Shown: positions 17,988-25,754 of the stretch, one piece after another
Layout: every line of letters begins with the position of its first letter
Numbering within the stretch: the stretch's first letter is position 1
DNA from: Akkermansiaceae bacterium
GTDB taxonomy: Bacteria > Verrucomicrobiota > Verrucomicrobiia > Verrucomicrobiales > Akkermansiaceae
NCBI GenBank assembly: GCA_013041925.1
Contig: JABDRB010000003.1
Location: 124,001-188,000 of the forward strand
Direction of reading: 5' to 3'
Length of the DNA stretch: 64,000 bases
Program-made: the position numbers and the translations under genes
The notes under the pieces: model-generated
The model's input: only the letters and a program-made list of their open reading frames with translations
Told to the model about the DNA's origin: nothing
The model's database searches: none

Positions 17988-18866
17988 ATGGCAAAAAAGG
18001 CATTGGGAAAAGGACTTGGCGCACTCATCAAAAAACAGCCCAGCACCCCGGAGAGTTATCCCGAGAGCGGTGCGGACTCGCCGAACGCACAAGTCGCCAT
18101 CGAGAAAATTGTCCCTAGCCCACTCCAACCGCGCACCCACTTTGCCCAAGGCCAGCTTGATGAATTGATGGAATCCATCCGTCAGCATGGGATCATCCAG
18201 CCGCTGATCGTCCGTAAAGTAGACGGCATGCTCGAACTCATTGCCGGTGAACGTCGTTGGAGGGCGTCCAAAGAACTGGGTCTCACCGAGGTGCCCATCC
18301 GAATCCGCGAAGCCACGGACCACGAAGTGCTTGAAATGGCCCTGATCGAGAATATCCAGCGTAAGGATCTCGACCCCATTGAAGAAGCCAAGGGCTACGT
18401 ACGACTCGCCAAGGAGTTTGACCTGAAGCAGGAAACCATCGCCAAACGCGTTGGCAAATCTCGCGCCGCCGTCGCCAATGCCATGCGCCTGACCGAACTC
18501 GACCCCAGTGTTCAAGATCACGTCGCTCACGGCCGCCTCAGCGTAGGTCATGCCAAGGCGATCCTTGGAGTGAAAGACCACGAGAGCCAACGCCTCATTG
18601 CCGATCAGGTCCTCAAAAAATCACTCACCGTCCGCGCAGCAGAGAAACTCGTCAAAGACTTATCCAATCCAAACAAACCGTCCCCCAGCAAAGCCACTAG
18701 CCAGGAAGCTGAGGCGGTCATTAAGCAAATTCAAAGCTCCCTGCGCGAGCGCTTTGCCACCGAGGTCAAAATCAACCACTCACCCAAAAAAGGTAAAATT
18801 GAACTCACTTACTACGGCAACGACGACCTCCAGCGCGTCCTCGACTTATTGGGCATTCAACTTTAA
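17988..18866 (+). CDS. parB: ParB/Spo0J chromosome partition protein
   Basis: This 292-residue ParB family DNA-binding protein loads on parS sites and spreads with CTP to organise the chromosome origin. It has the usual N-terminus (KALGKGLGALIKK), PSPLQPRTHF, the CTP-binding motif LIAGERRWRAS, ENIQRKDLDPIEEAKGY, a helix-turn-helix (LKQETIAKRVGKSRAAVANAMRL), and a C-terminal dimerisation domain ending in a short beta segment. The frame is open 34 codons upstream, but the ATG at 17988 gives the family start. No parA is adjacent, which is unusual, and I found no clear parS sequence by eye. The M28 enzyme gene starts 2 b downstream. Confidence 0.95.
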   Translation: MAKKALGKGLGALIKKQPSTPESYPESGADSPNAQVAIEKIVPSPLQPRTHFAQGQLDELMESIRQHGIIQPLIVRKVDGMLELIAGERRWRASKELGLTEVPIRIREATDHEVLEMALIENIQRKDLDPIEEAKGYVRLAKEFDLKQETIAKRVGKSRAAVANAMRLTELDPSVQDHVAHGRLSVGHAKAILGVKDHESQRLIADQVLKKSLTVRAAEKLVKDLSNPNKPSPSKATSQEAEAVIKQIQSSLRERFATEVKINHSPKKGKIELTYYGNDDLQRVLDLLGIQL

Positions 18867-18868
18867 CC

Positions 18869-19807
18869 GTGAAAACGAAGATTTCGGTCGCCCTCATTCT
18901 CCTTGCTGCTGTGGTAGCTGGGATCTGGTATTGGCAACAAGATGACACCCAGACACACGGCCACGCTGCCTATGCACATACTGAAGCTATCCTCGCCTGC
19001 GGCCCACGCCCAGCGGGATCTGACGGCCTCCAATGTGCCCATTCCTACATCTCGAAAGAGCTCGCGCAGCACGGTTGGAGCACCATGTCCCAGACGTTTG
19101 AACGAGATACGCCCATAGGAAAACGTACCTTCATCAACCTCATCGCCCGCTACCAACCTAGTGATTTATCAAGTTTGGACGAGCTCAAGCAACTGCCTAC
19201 TCGAGGAATCCTGAGTGCGCATCTCGACTCCAAACTCATCCCCGGAATCCCCGACTTCCTCGGAGCCGATGACGCCGCATCCGCATGCGCTTTAATCATC
19301 GAACTCGCCGCCAACCTAGCTCGGAATCACCCCAAGCTCGCGAAACAACTCGAACTTGTTTTTTTTGATGGTGAAGAAGCCTTTAATGAAAACATCGACC
19401 TCTCAATCGGAGATGGACTTTATGGCAGCCGTGCCTACGCCATCACCCTCTATGATCGAAACCCCAAACCCAGCTTCGGCATAGTGCTCGATATGGTGGG
19501 CCACAAAAACCTTCAAATCGCCGTCCCCGCAGATAGCCCGCCAGAACTTTATGCATCGATGATGCGATCCGCCAAGCTCCACGGAGAGGATCAACGATTT
19601 GGCAAGGCATCGACTGGCATCATTGACGACCACTACTACCTCAACAAAGCGGGTGTCCCCACCATCGATATCATCGGCGCAGGCTTCAGCGACTCCCACT
19701 GGTGGCACCAACAAGGTGATGACATGGATCTTATTTCAGCTCAAAGTCTGGATATCTCCTACCACGTCACCATGACGATGCTCGAGGAATTATTGACCAA
19801 GGATTAA
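18869..19807 (+). CDS. M28-family zinc enzyme, glutaminyl-peptide cyclotransferase-like
   Basis: This 312-residue protein has an N-terminal membrane anchor or signal (ISVALILLAAVVAGIWYW) and an M28 zinc fold in the periplasm. Candidate metal and catalytic residues are SAHLDSK, LGADDAASACA (bridging Asp), FFDGEEAF (general base and Glu ligand), VLDMVGHKN (Asp ligand) and SHWWHQQGDDMD (His ligand). This arrangement, in particular the DGEEAF and WH..GDDMD motifs, is like glutaminyl cyclases, which form N-terminal pyroglutamate. An aminopeptidase is the alternative. The start is GTG at 18869, 2 b after the parB stop. Confidence 0.88.
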   Translation: MKTKISVALILLAAVVAGIWYWQQDDTQTHGHAAYAHTEAILACGPRPAGSDGLQCAHSYISKELAQHGWSTMSQTFERDTPIGKRTFINLIARYQPSDLSSLDELKQLPTRGILSAHLDSKLIPGIPDFLGADDAASACALIIELAANLARNHPKLAKQLELVFFDGEEAFNENIDLSIGDGLYGSRAYAITLYDRNPKPSFGIVLDMVGHKNLQIAVPADSPPELYASMMRSAKLHGEDQRFGKASTGIIDDHYYLNKAGVPTIDIIGAGFSDSHWWHQQGDDMDLISAQSLDISYHVTMTMLEELLTKD

Positions 19808-19818
19808 GCCGACTACGA

Positions 19819-20196
19819 TCAGCGGGCGAGAGCATCACGCCAACTGGCATCAAGCTCCACAGCCACACCGGAAGCATCCACCCTGACGGATTTCACACTC
19901 CCACGCGCCACCACCTTCTCGTTATTTTTCATCGAAAAACTCCACAGCACGGAGCTCCGACCTAATGACTCAGGAGCAATGGTCACCACAACCGTGTCAC
20001 CGACCCCCAACGGGTTCAGGTAATCACAGTCGACGTGGACACGCGGCCAACCACCACCGTCCAGCAGTGGGATCCCGAGTTTTTCAAGCAGGTCATGCTC
20101 GGCCTCCTCCGCATAGCAAAGAAGGCGAGAAAAATGCACCACACCTGCTGCATCCGTATCGGCGAAGCTAACTTGGCGCTTGTAGCTGTGTTCCAT
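19819..20196 (-). CDS. YbgC/4-hydroxybenzoyl-CoA thioesterase-like hotdog protein
   Basis: This 125-residue single-domain hotdog thioesterase has the active-site motif FADTDAAGVVHFSRLLCYAEEAEHDLL, in which the first Asp is the catalytic residue of the YbgC/4HBT family. Its start ATG shares one base with the fabF stop (TAATG), so translation is coupled to the fatty-acid synthase gene. In proteobacteria ybgC sits at the head of the tol-pal operon; here ExbB/ExbD-type genes lie upstream in the same direction. The substrate could be an acyl-CoA or acyl-ACP; a menaquinone-pathway DHNA-CoA thioesterase is another possibility, because related proteins do that job. Confidence 0.87.
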   Translation of the reverse strand: MEHSYKRQVSFADTDAAGVVHFSRLLCYAEEAEHDLLEKLGIPLLDGGGWPRVHVDCDYLNPLGVGDTVVVTIAPESLGRSSVLWSFSMKNNEKVVARGSVKSVRVDASGVAVELDASWRDALAR

Positions 20197-21443
20197 TAAT
20201 CTATTTCGCGCACCAACAGGGAGGCATTATGACCGCCGAAGCCAAACGAATTACTCAGCGCACTTTTCACCTCAACTTCACGGGCGACATTGGGTGCGTA
20301 ATCCAGATCACATTCAGGATCTTGATTCTCAAGGTTGATGGTTGGGGCAATCACATTATCTTGGATCGCCATCAGGCAGGCGGCAAGTTCGATGCCACCT
20401 GCAGCACCGAGAAGGTGACCGGTCATCGACTTGGTGGAACTGACAATGAGTCCATCCTTAGCATGATTTCCGAAACTCTTCTTAATCGCCTTCGACTCAC
20501 AAATATCGCCCAGCGGGGTCGATGTTCCGTGCGCATTCACATAGGTCACCTCCTCTGGGTTCATCTTCGCATTTTTAAGTGCGATATCCATACAGCGTGA
20601 TGCTCCATGTCCTTCGGGATGAGGCGATGTCATGTGGTAGGCGTCACCACTGGTGCCATAACCGGCAAGCTCCGCATAGATGGTTGCTCCACGTTTCTTA
20701 GCGTGTTCGTATTCTTCGATCACCACGACACCTGCACCTTCACCCATCACAAAACCATCACGACCCGTATCAAATGGGCGAGATGCTCGCTCAGGCTCAT
20801 CATTCCGTGTGCTCAGCGCCTTCATGTTACTAAAGCCTGATAGCCCCATAGGCAAGATCGAGGCTTCCGCTCCGCCGCAAACAATCGCATCCGCATCCCC
20901 AAATTTGATAATCCTCCATGCCTCACCAATATTATGGTTGGATGTAGCGCAGGCCGTAACGATCGCCATGTTAGGACCACCAAAACCATACTCCATGGAA
21001 ATAATTCCACTGCCGATATTAGAAATCATCATAGGAATCACAAACGGAGAAACCCGAGAAGCACCACGCTTGATAAATTTTTCATGCTCTCTTTCCAGCG
21101 TCCCCAAGCCGCCGATACCACTACCGACCATGACACCCACTCGATCACGATCAATGCCGTCGGCATCGAGGTTAGCATCGTCGATGGCCATCTTGGAAGC
21201 CGCGACGGCAAACTGCGCATAACGATCACAGCGGCGCGCATCCTTCGGGTTTTTAAACCAAGGTGCGGCATCAAACCCCTTCACCTCACCCGCGATTTTA
21301 CAGGGGTAAGGGTCGGAATCAACCAATGTGATCGGCCCAATGCCGCTTTTTCCTGCCTTGAGCCCCTCCCAGGTGCTCTGCAAATCATTCCCAAGGGGGC
21401 TCAGTGCCCCGATACCAGTAATAACAACTCTACGATCATTCAT
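20196..21443 (-). CDS. fabF: Beta-ketoacyl-ACP synthase II
   Basis: This 415-residue condensing enzyme elongates acyl-ACP in fatty-acid synthesis. The Cys-His-His triad is visible in VTACATSNHNIGEA, VNAHGTSTPLGD and KSMTGHLLGAAGG, and the C-terminal FGFGGHNASL loop is present. The start ATG at 21443 has no clear Shine-Dalgarno. The usual neighbour acpP is absent; the gene is instead followed by an overlapping YbgC-like thioesterase gene and preceded by an ExbBD-type cluster. The family call is certain, but FabF and FabB share motifs; length and sequence favour FabF. Confidence 0.95.
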   Translation of the reverse strand: MNDRRVVITGIGALSPLGNDLQSTWEGLKAGKSGIGPITLVDSDPYPCKIAGEVKGFDAAPWFKNPKDARRCDRYAQFAVAASKMAIDDANLDADGIDRDRVGVMVGSGIGGLGTLEREHEKFIKRGASRVSPFVIPMMISNIGSGIISMEYGFGGPNMAIVTACATSNHNIGEAWRIIKFGDADAIVCGGAEASILPMGLSGFSNMKALSTRNDEPERASRPFDTGRDGFVMGEGAGVVVIEEYEHAKKRGATIYAELAGYGTSGDAYHMTSPHPEGHGASRCMDIALKNAKMNPEEVTYVNAHGTSTPLGDICESKAIKKSFGNHAKDGLIVSSTKSMTGHLLGAAGGIELAACLMAIQDNVIAPTINLENQDPECDLDYAPNVAREVEVKSALSNSFGFGGHNASLLVREID

Positions 21444-21490
21444 AAATATAGATTTGGATTTAGCGTCTCATATGGCTGAGATGCGCGCGC

Positions 21491-21518
21491 ATTATCCTAT
21501 AGATCCCCCCGAGTGCAA
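21491..21518 (-). promoter_or_regulatory. Candidate promoter of fabF
   Basis: On the minus strand TTGCAC (21518-21513) and GATAAT (21496-21491) are 16 b apart. The -10 matches the consensus at 5 of 6 positions, the -35 at 3. It would place the transcript start about 40 b before the fabF ATG and split fabF-ybgC from the ExbBD-type genes. Prediction by eye only. Confidence 0.35.
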
Positions 21519-21584
21519 GCCTCGATAAGGTGCTTAGGCGATTATCTGCAAACCCGACGCAAGGAACCTCGAGAGCATGAACAC

Positions 21585-21827
21585 TTATCCGAGTCGGCGC
21601 GATTCCCCGCGATGGTTGGCTCGGCCACAGCCTGGGCACTGAGGGGATCGCTCCCTGCTGCGGTCACGGTAAAGGTGACCGCAGACTCGGCAACACACGA
21701 TTTGCGATTGGGCGGTGCGAATCGCAGCTCTCCGTTTCAGCCCTGCGATGATGCCGTAAAAGCCAATGACCAATATGGGGACGCCAATCACCCAGAGCAT
21801 AAACTCTTCCATCGTTAACTCTATCAT
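21585..21827 (-). CDS. Small membrane protein with zinc ribbon
   Basis: This 80-residue protein has one N-terminal membrane helix (FMLWVIGVPILVIGFYGIIAGL) and a cytoplasmic four-cysteine cluster CCRVCG with CPGCG, which looks like a zinc ribbon. Its ATG overlaps the stop of the TonB/TolA-like gene by 4 b (ATGA), so it is made with the ExbB-ExbD cluster. I do not know a named family. It may be an accessory or regulatory subunit of that energised complex. Confidence 0.75.
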   Translation of the reverse strand: MIELTMEEFMLWVIGVPILVIGFYGIIAGLKRRAAIRTAQSQIVCCRVCGHLYRDRSRERSPQCPGCGRANHRGESRRLG

Positions 21828-22639
21828 TCCCTGCTTGCGTCGATTTGTAGTTCCAATTGTCCCGTCACCCCCCCTGCATGATCAGCAGGCTTAAACCTCT
21901 GAGTGCGCAACCAAGCCGCCAGTTTCTTCTGCCTGCCCGTCGTTTTCACTGCGTCCATCGTCCCCCCCAGAAGAGGCAGACAACCTTGCACGATCCCGGC
22001 AGCATCGAGCTCCAACAAAAACCGAAACGACTGACCAAAAGAATCATCAGCCACCAAATCACTAGGAATGGGCAGTTCATCACCGAGGAGTCGTCCCTTA
22101 ATAGCGCCTCCGGCAAGCACTCTGGCCTGGATAAATAAGCCACCTTGCGCGGCGTCCACCCCAGCAGGGCCACCCGCACTCCAATCGCTCATCACATAAC
22201 CCAACAAACCTTTGTGAGGTTCAACAATCGACGCCAGTGCGCTCGGCGGTTTCTCCTCTGGCATGGGTATCAGCTCGGCTTCGTATTGCCATTGTTCCCC
22301 GATCAATCGCTCCACACTTCCTTCGACCCTCGTCAAGACACCCCGATCAAATGCCGGATCCCACCGGACGGGAAACGGGGAGCGGTCTTCAATCTGCATC
22401 ATCAATTTTTGGCAGTGTGGGTTGTCTTCATTCAGCATGATCACCACGCCTTCCCGTTTGGACAGCAATGGCGGGGTGATGGATTCGATTTTTAGGCCGT
22501 AAACGGAAAAGGCAAAGATCCCAACAGCCAGCATCAGTGCGATTATTTTTCCGGTGTGGTGTTTCCTCGCACCGCGCCATCGAAAAACAAGGCCTGCACC
22601 TTGATCTCTTTGTTGCCTCTTTTTGCGTAAAAAAAACAT
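21824..22639 (-). CDS. Membrane-anchored periplasmic protein with TonB/TolA-like C-terminus
   Basis: This 271-residue protein has a basic cytoplasmic start, one membrane helix (IIALMLAVGIFAFSVYGL, about 32-49) and a long periplasmic part. Its last 70 residues resemble a TonB C-terminal fold: FRFLLELDAAGIVQGCLPLLGG, then LAAWLRTQRFKPADHAGG, then GQLELQI. In TonB the matching pattern is a beta strand, a helix with R.WRF.PA, and a final strand. Together with the ExbB and ExbD genes just upstream, it could be the energy-transducing third subunit. It lacks the Pro-rich linker of TonB and the long helix of TolA. A Shine-Dalgarno CAGGAG precedes the ATG at 22639. The TonB/TolA assignment is inference. 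Confidence 0.7.
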   Translation of the reverse strand: MFFLRKKRQQRDQGAGLVFRWRGARKHHTGKIIALMLAVGIFAFSVYGLKIESITPPLLSKREGVVIMLNEDNPHCQKLMMQIEDRSPFPVRWDPAFDRGVLTRVEGSVERLIGEQWQYEAELIPMPEEKPPSALASIVEPHKGLLGYVMSDWSAGGPAGVDAAQGGLFIQARVLAGGAIKGRLLGDELPIPSDLVADDSFGQSFRFLLELDAAGIVQGCLPLLGGTMDAVKTTGRQKKLAAWLRTQRFKPADHAGGVTGQLELQIDASRE

Positions 22640-22666
22640 CGCTCCTGATTGGACAACCCGATCGCC

Positions 22667-23089
22667 TTACGGCTTCCCCACTGGCCTTCCCAACAGTCCA
22701 CAGTTCAGATTCAGCTTCAGGATCCGATTCATCACCTCCTTTTCCACACCACTTGGCACCGCCACATCAGAACGCAATATCGCCGTCGTGATTAAATCAC
22801 CACCATCCTCGGCACGTATTCTGAGAATTTCTTCCTCCAGCTGATCCATCGGCACCAACTTTTTATTCACCCACATCGGTGTGCCGTCCCCCGCGGCCAA
22901 GGTGATCACAACTGGGTTTTCCATCTGTTCATAACGCCATGGAGACTTGTGCACCTGCACATCAATCCCCGTTTGCCGCACAAACGATGGCCCCAACAAG
23001 GGAAAGACCAAAATGAGTGCGATCAGATCAAGCCCTGGAAGCGTGTGTAAAAAACCAGGCCTCGACGGCAATGTCAGCTCTAGCTTCAT
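22667..23089 (-). CDS. ExbD/TolR-like biopolymer transport protein
   Basis: This 140-residue protein has one membrane helix after a short basic start (GLDLIALILVFPLLGPSFV) that holds the position of the proton-path Asp (LDLIALILVF), and a periplasmic domain of the ExbD/TolR type (PVVITLAAGDGTPMWVNKKLVPMDQLEEEI). ExbD-type subunits form the proton channel with ExbB/TolQ. Its ATG overlaps the ExbB-like stop by 4 b. The C-terminal part is more divergent than usual, so whether it serves a TonB- or Tol-type system is open. Confidence 0.85.
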   Translation of the reverse strand: MKLELTLPSRPGFLHTLPGLDLIALILVFPLLGPSFVRQTGIDVQVHKSPWRYEQMENPVVITLAAGDGTPMWVNKKLVPMDQLEEEILRIRAEDGGDLITTAILRSDVAVPSGVEKEVMNRILKLNLNCGLLGRPVGKP

Positions 23090-23769
23090 TTTTTACCTTT
23101 CTTCTTTTTCCCCTTGGAAATCCCTTCGGCTTCCTCACGAAAAGATACGATCTCGCCCTGATCACGCGCATCACCAATGATATTGACCATCTCAATGCCC
23201 GTGCGCTCGATCCGGTGGACCATCCTTTTGACCCTTCCATAGAAAAATAGATAAAAAAGATAGACCGGCACAGCAATGGCAAGCCCTAGCCCAGTGGTTA
23301 CAAGACTCTCATACACGCCCCCCGACATCTCGGCCGGCGAGGCAAATCCCTTATCCTCACTCACAGCCATGAAAGTTTTCACCAACCCGCTCACCGTGCC
23401 CAACATCCCCACCAGTGGGGCGATCAATGCAATCCCATAGAGAGCTCGTAGATTGCGCTCCATGCGCGGCACCTCCAACTGGCCCGCCTCTTGGGCAACA
23501 TCACGCAAATCACGGCGTGGTAGGTTTTTACGCATTAAGATGGCATGAGCCACACGGGCCGTCGGACCCGGGGCACGCGCAGCCTCGTGCAGAGCCTCGG
23601 CAAAGGCACCTTTACGAACGTGATTCGCAAGCCCCAACAGGAGGTCTCCGACATTGATTCTAATCTTCTGGAAAAAGAAAACCCTCTCCAAAACAATAAG
23701 CATACTGACAAAGGCCAATAAGCCCAGCACCCATACAAACGGCCCTCCTTGTTCTACCAACTGTAACAT
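23086..23769 (-). CDS. ExbB/TolQ-like proton channel protein
   Basis: This 227-residue protein is a MotA/TolQ/ExbB family channel. It has three membrane helices: about 12-32 (FVWVLGLLAFVSMLIVLERV), GIALIAPLVGMLGTVSGLVKTF, and LVTTGLGLAIAVPVYLFYLFF. The middle GLIAPLVGMLGTVSG-type segment and the TTGLGLAIAVP segment are the family signature. It ends in a run of Lys and Gly that overlaps the ExbD-like start. The ATG at 23769 is preferred to an in-frame TTG at 23781. It would use the proton gradient to drive the TonB/TolA-like protein two genes on. Confidence 0.92.
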   Translation of the reverse strand: MLQLVEQGGPFVWVLGLLAFVSMLIVLERVFFFQKIRINVGDLLLGLANHVRKGAFAEALHEAARAPGPTARVAHAILMRKNLPRRDLRDVAQEAGQLEVPRMERNLRALYGIALIAPLVGMLGTVSGLVKTFMAVSEDKGFASPAEMSGGVYESLVTTGLGLAIAVPVYLFYLFFYGRVKRMVHRIERTGIEMVNIIGDARDQGEIVSFREEAEGISKGKKKKGKK

Positions 23770-23833
23770 CGCGCCGGACAATACACCGATCGCCCGCGAA
23801 TTCCAATTTCCAAATGATCAAAAAATGCCCCCG

Positions 23834-24880
23834 CTAAACTCTGGTATCCTCACGCCTCGCGATCCCTTTAAGAAGTCGGCCAAAAATATCAGCCCCTGTA
23901 ACGATTCGCTTTTCCCCGCCAGCCCAGTAGAGAACCACATCGCGGTCCACCAAATGATCATCCATATCCGTGGCTTCCACCACAAACTCACCCAGCACAG
24001 CATCCAGCGTGGTCTGATCATCCTCAACCACCACAGGTCTGTGACAGCAGTCATAGATATCCACCCCGTCACCATCCGCATACACCCGACTCAAGTATTC
24101 CGTGGTATCGATCACCAGCTGGGGCATGCCACGTTCACCCACAATCACCGCCCACAGGCTGGCATGTTTCTTCAGCGAATCCACCAGTGCCCGACCCTCC
24201 TCGGTTCCGGGCTGAGGCAACACAGGAAGATCCAGATTAACGGGAAACGTGTAAATCGTCTCGGGCTCGATCACGCTACCCTCCACCGAGATAAACCGGT
24301 CATCCAGAGCCAAAAAGTTCAGTGCCCCCTGCCCTTCATTGGCACTGATTTCTGAATTCGTTTCATGGATGTGTTTTTCCAGAATGATTTCGATATCGCG
24401 CTCGCGGTAGAACGTCGGACCCTCTGGCCCAATCCATCCATCGAGGATCAAGGCACACGGCTTAGACACAGGAAAAAGTAGAATTTGGTAAAATCGAATC
24501 AAGGGTGAGAGCTTTGCCCCGACACGAAGCGCGTGACGTGAAAAATACGCTTGTGGCATAATCTCACCAAAAAATGTAATCCCCACCGTCGAGAAAACAA
24601 AACCGCCAATCCCCGCAAATACCGATTCACTCAATAGCGCAAGCAATACATTCACACTGACATTCCCCCACAAGATCGTGCAGAGCAGCAGGTTTGAGTC
24701 CTTACGAAGGTTCAAAACTTTCAGCGCCGAACGGCACCCTTTTTCAACCTCCGCCTCAAGCCGCATCCGACCCAATGAGAAAAAGGCCAAATTTGACCCC
24801 GAAAACATCGCCGACTGAGAAAGACAGGCAATGATACCTAGCCATGTGAGCAAATCTGTATTCAAAATGGTTAGGTTCAT
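23834..24880 (-). CDS. CNNM/DUF21-type membrane protein with CBS pair
   Basis: This 348-residue protein has an N-terminal DUF21 (CNNM) transmembrane domain of about 180 residues, with the small-residue motif SQSAMFSGSNLAFFSLGRMRLEAE and GEIMPQAYFSRHALRV, and a cytoplasmic CBS pair after about residue 195. CNNM/CorC proteins move magnesium or sodium ions. Unlike most bacterial CorC/HlyC proteins it ends after the CBS domains and lacks the CorC_HlyC C-terminal domain. Its start ATG overlaps the stop of a small winged-helix regulator by 4 b. Confidence 0.85.
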   Translation of the reverse strand: MNLTILNTDLLTWLGIIACLSQSAMFSGSNLAFFSLGRMRLEAEVEKGCRSALKVLNLRKDSNLLLCTILWGNVSVNVLLALLSESVFAGIGGFVFSTVGITFFGEIMPQAYFSRHALRVGAKLSPLIRFYQILLFPVSKPCALILDGWIGPEGPTFYRERDIEIILEKHIHETNSEISANEGQGALNFLALDDRFISVEGSVIEPETIYTFPVNLDLPVLPQPGTEEGRALVDSLKKHASLWAVIVGERGMPQLVIDTTEYLSRVYADGDGVDIYDCCHRPVVVEDDQTTLDAVLGEFVVEATDMDDHLVDRDVVLYWAGGEKRIVTGADIFGRLLKGIARREDTRV

Positions 24881-25152
24881 CGCAAGGACTTCGTAAGCTT
24901 GCTCAGGGTATACTGGGACTCGAGTCGATGGCGCAAGGGAAAATCCAGATCGATGGTATAATGATTGCGCCGCCCTTTTCTTGACTTATCCAAAACCCCC
25001 TCCGCCTCAAGCTCGGCGAGAATACGCAGCACCGCGCGCTCGGTGATCCCAATTTCCGCCGCTAAATCACGCACCCGCATCTCGGGATCACGAACCAGAC
25101 AGATGATCACGTGTGAGTGATTGGTCAGAAATGTCCAGTTTGTCTTTTTCAT
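24877..25152 (-). CDS. Small winged helix-turn-helix transcriptional regulator
   Basis: This 91-residue protein is a single winged-helix DNA-binding domain of the MarR/ArsR-like type: MRVRDLAAEIGITERAVLRILAELEAEGVLDKSRKGRRNHYTID gives the helix-turn-helix followed by the wing. No ligand or dimerisation domain is seen. It is translationally coupled to the CNNM gene and divergent from an NTF2-like gene, so it may regulate either. Its ligand is unknown. Confidence 0.82.
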   Translation of the reverse strand: MKKTNWTFLTNHSHVIICLVRDPEMRVRDLAAEIGITERAVLRILAELEAEGVLDKSRKGRRNHYTIDLDFPLRHRLESQYTLSKLTKSLR

Positions 25153-25239
25153 AGTGCAGGCAGGGGGGCGTCAATCGGTGTAAAATAATACATGAAATGG
25201 TTTGCATGTAAACAACTTCATGATAATTTCCTGCCGCGC

Positions 25240-25662
25240 ATGAATAACCTTCCGACTCCCCGCACCCAGGCAGCTTGGCGAACCGTCGAGAAATGGACTC
25301 AATATCTTCACCAAGGAGATATCGACTCTATCCTGCTTCTCTTTTGTGAAAATGACAATGCCTTCTGGGGGACCTTTGCCACTCACATGAGGCACACCCG
25401 TGCGGAACTTCGCACTTACTATGACCAGTTTCTTGATGTTGAGGAAATCACGTGTCGGATCTCCGATTACTCAGCGAGGGAAATCACCAACGACATCGTC
25501 AGCTTCACCGGCATCTATGAATTCGACATCATCAAGGAAAAAGGCGACCCGATGACAACCACACTCGCCCGCTTCACCTTTACGATCCGTCACGATAATA
25601 TCGACAACCGCTGGATGTTCGTCGAGCACCACTCGTCGCTAATGCCCGAAAATGGGTTTTAA
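25240..25662 (+). CDS. NTF2/SnoaL-like small protein
   Basis: This 140-residue protein has the pattern of an NTF2/SnoaL (DUF4440-like) fold: a helical start (VEKWTQYLHQGDIDSILLLFCENDNAFWGT), RAELRTYYDQFLDVEE, and four beta strands ending with the Trp of NRWMFVEHHSS. There is no signal peptide. The ATG at 25240 is preferred to one at 25192. Proteins of this fold may bind small molecules or act as isomerases; the function here is unknown. It lies 92 b upstream of thiH on the same strand. Confidence 0.75.
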   Translation: MNNLPTPRTQAAWRTVEKWTQYLHQGDIDSILLLFCENDNAFWGTFATHMRHTRAELRTYYDQFLDVEEITCRISDYSAREITNDIVSFTGIYEFDIIKEKGDPMTTTLARFTFTIRHDNIDNRWMFVEHHSSLMPENGF

Positions 25663-25754
25663 ATCGATCCGACGACACCTTTTAAACGTTTTAGTTTTCG
25701 GTATTTGGAATATTTGAGTTTAATTCTTGAAATTCCGCCCCTACATTGCGCCGC

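Noticed and set aside
25663-25754. Possible TPP riboswitch before thiH
   Set aside because: The gap is only 92 b and lacks the conserved CTGAGA and GGATAA-type pieces of the aptamer.
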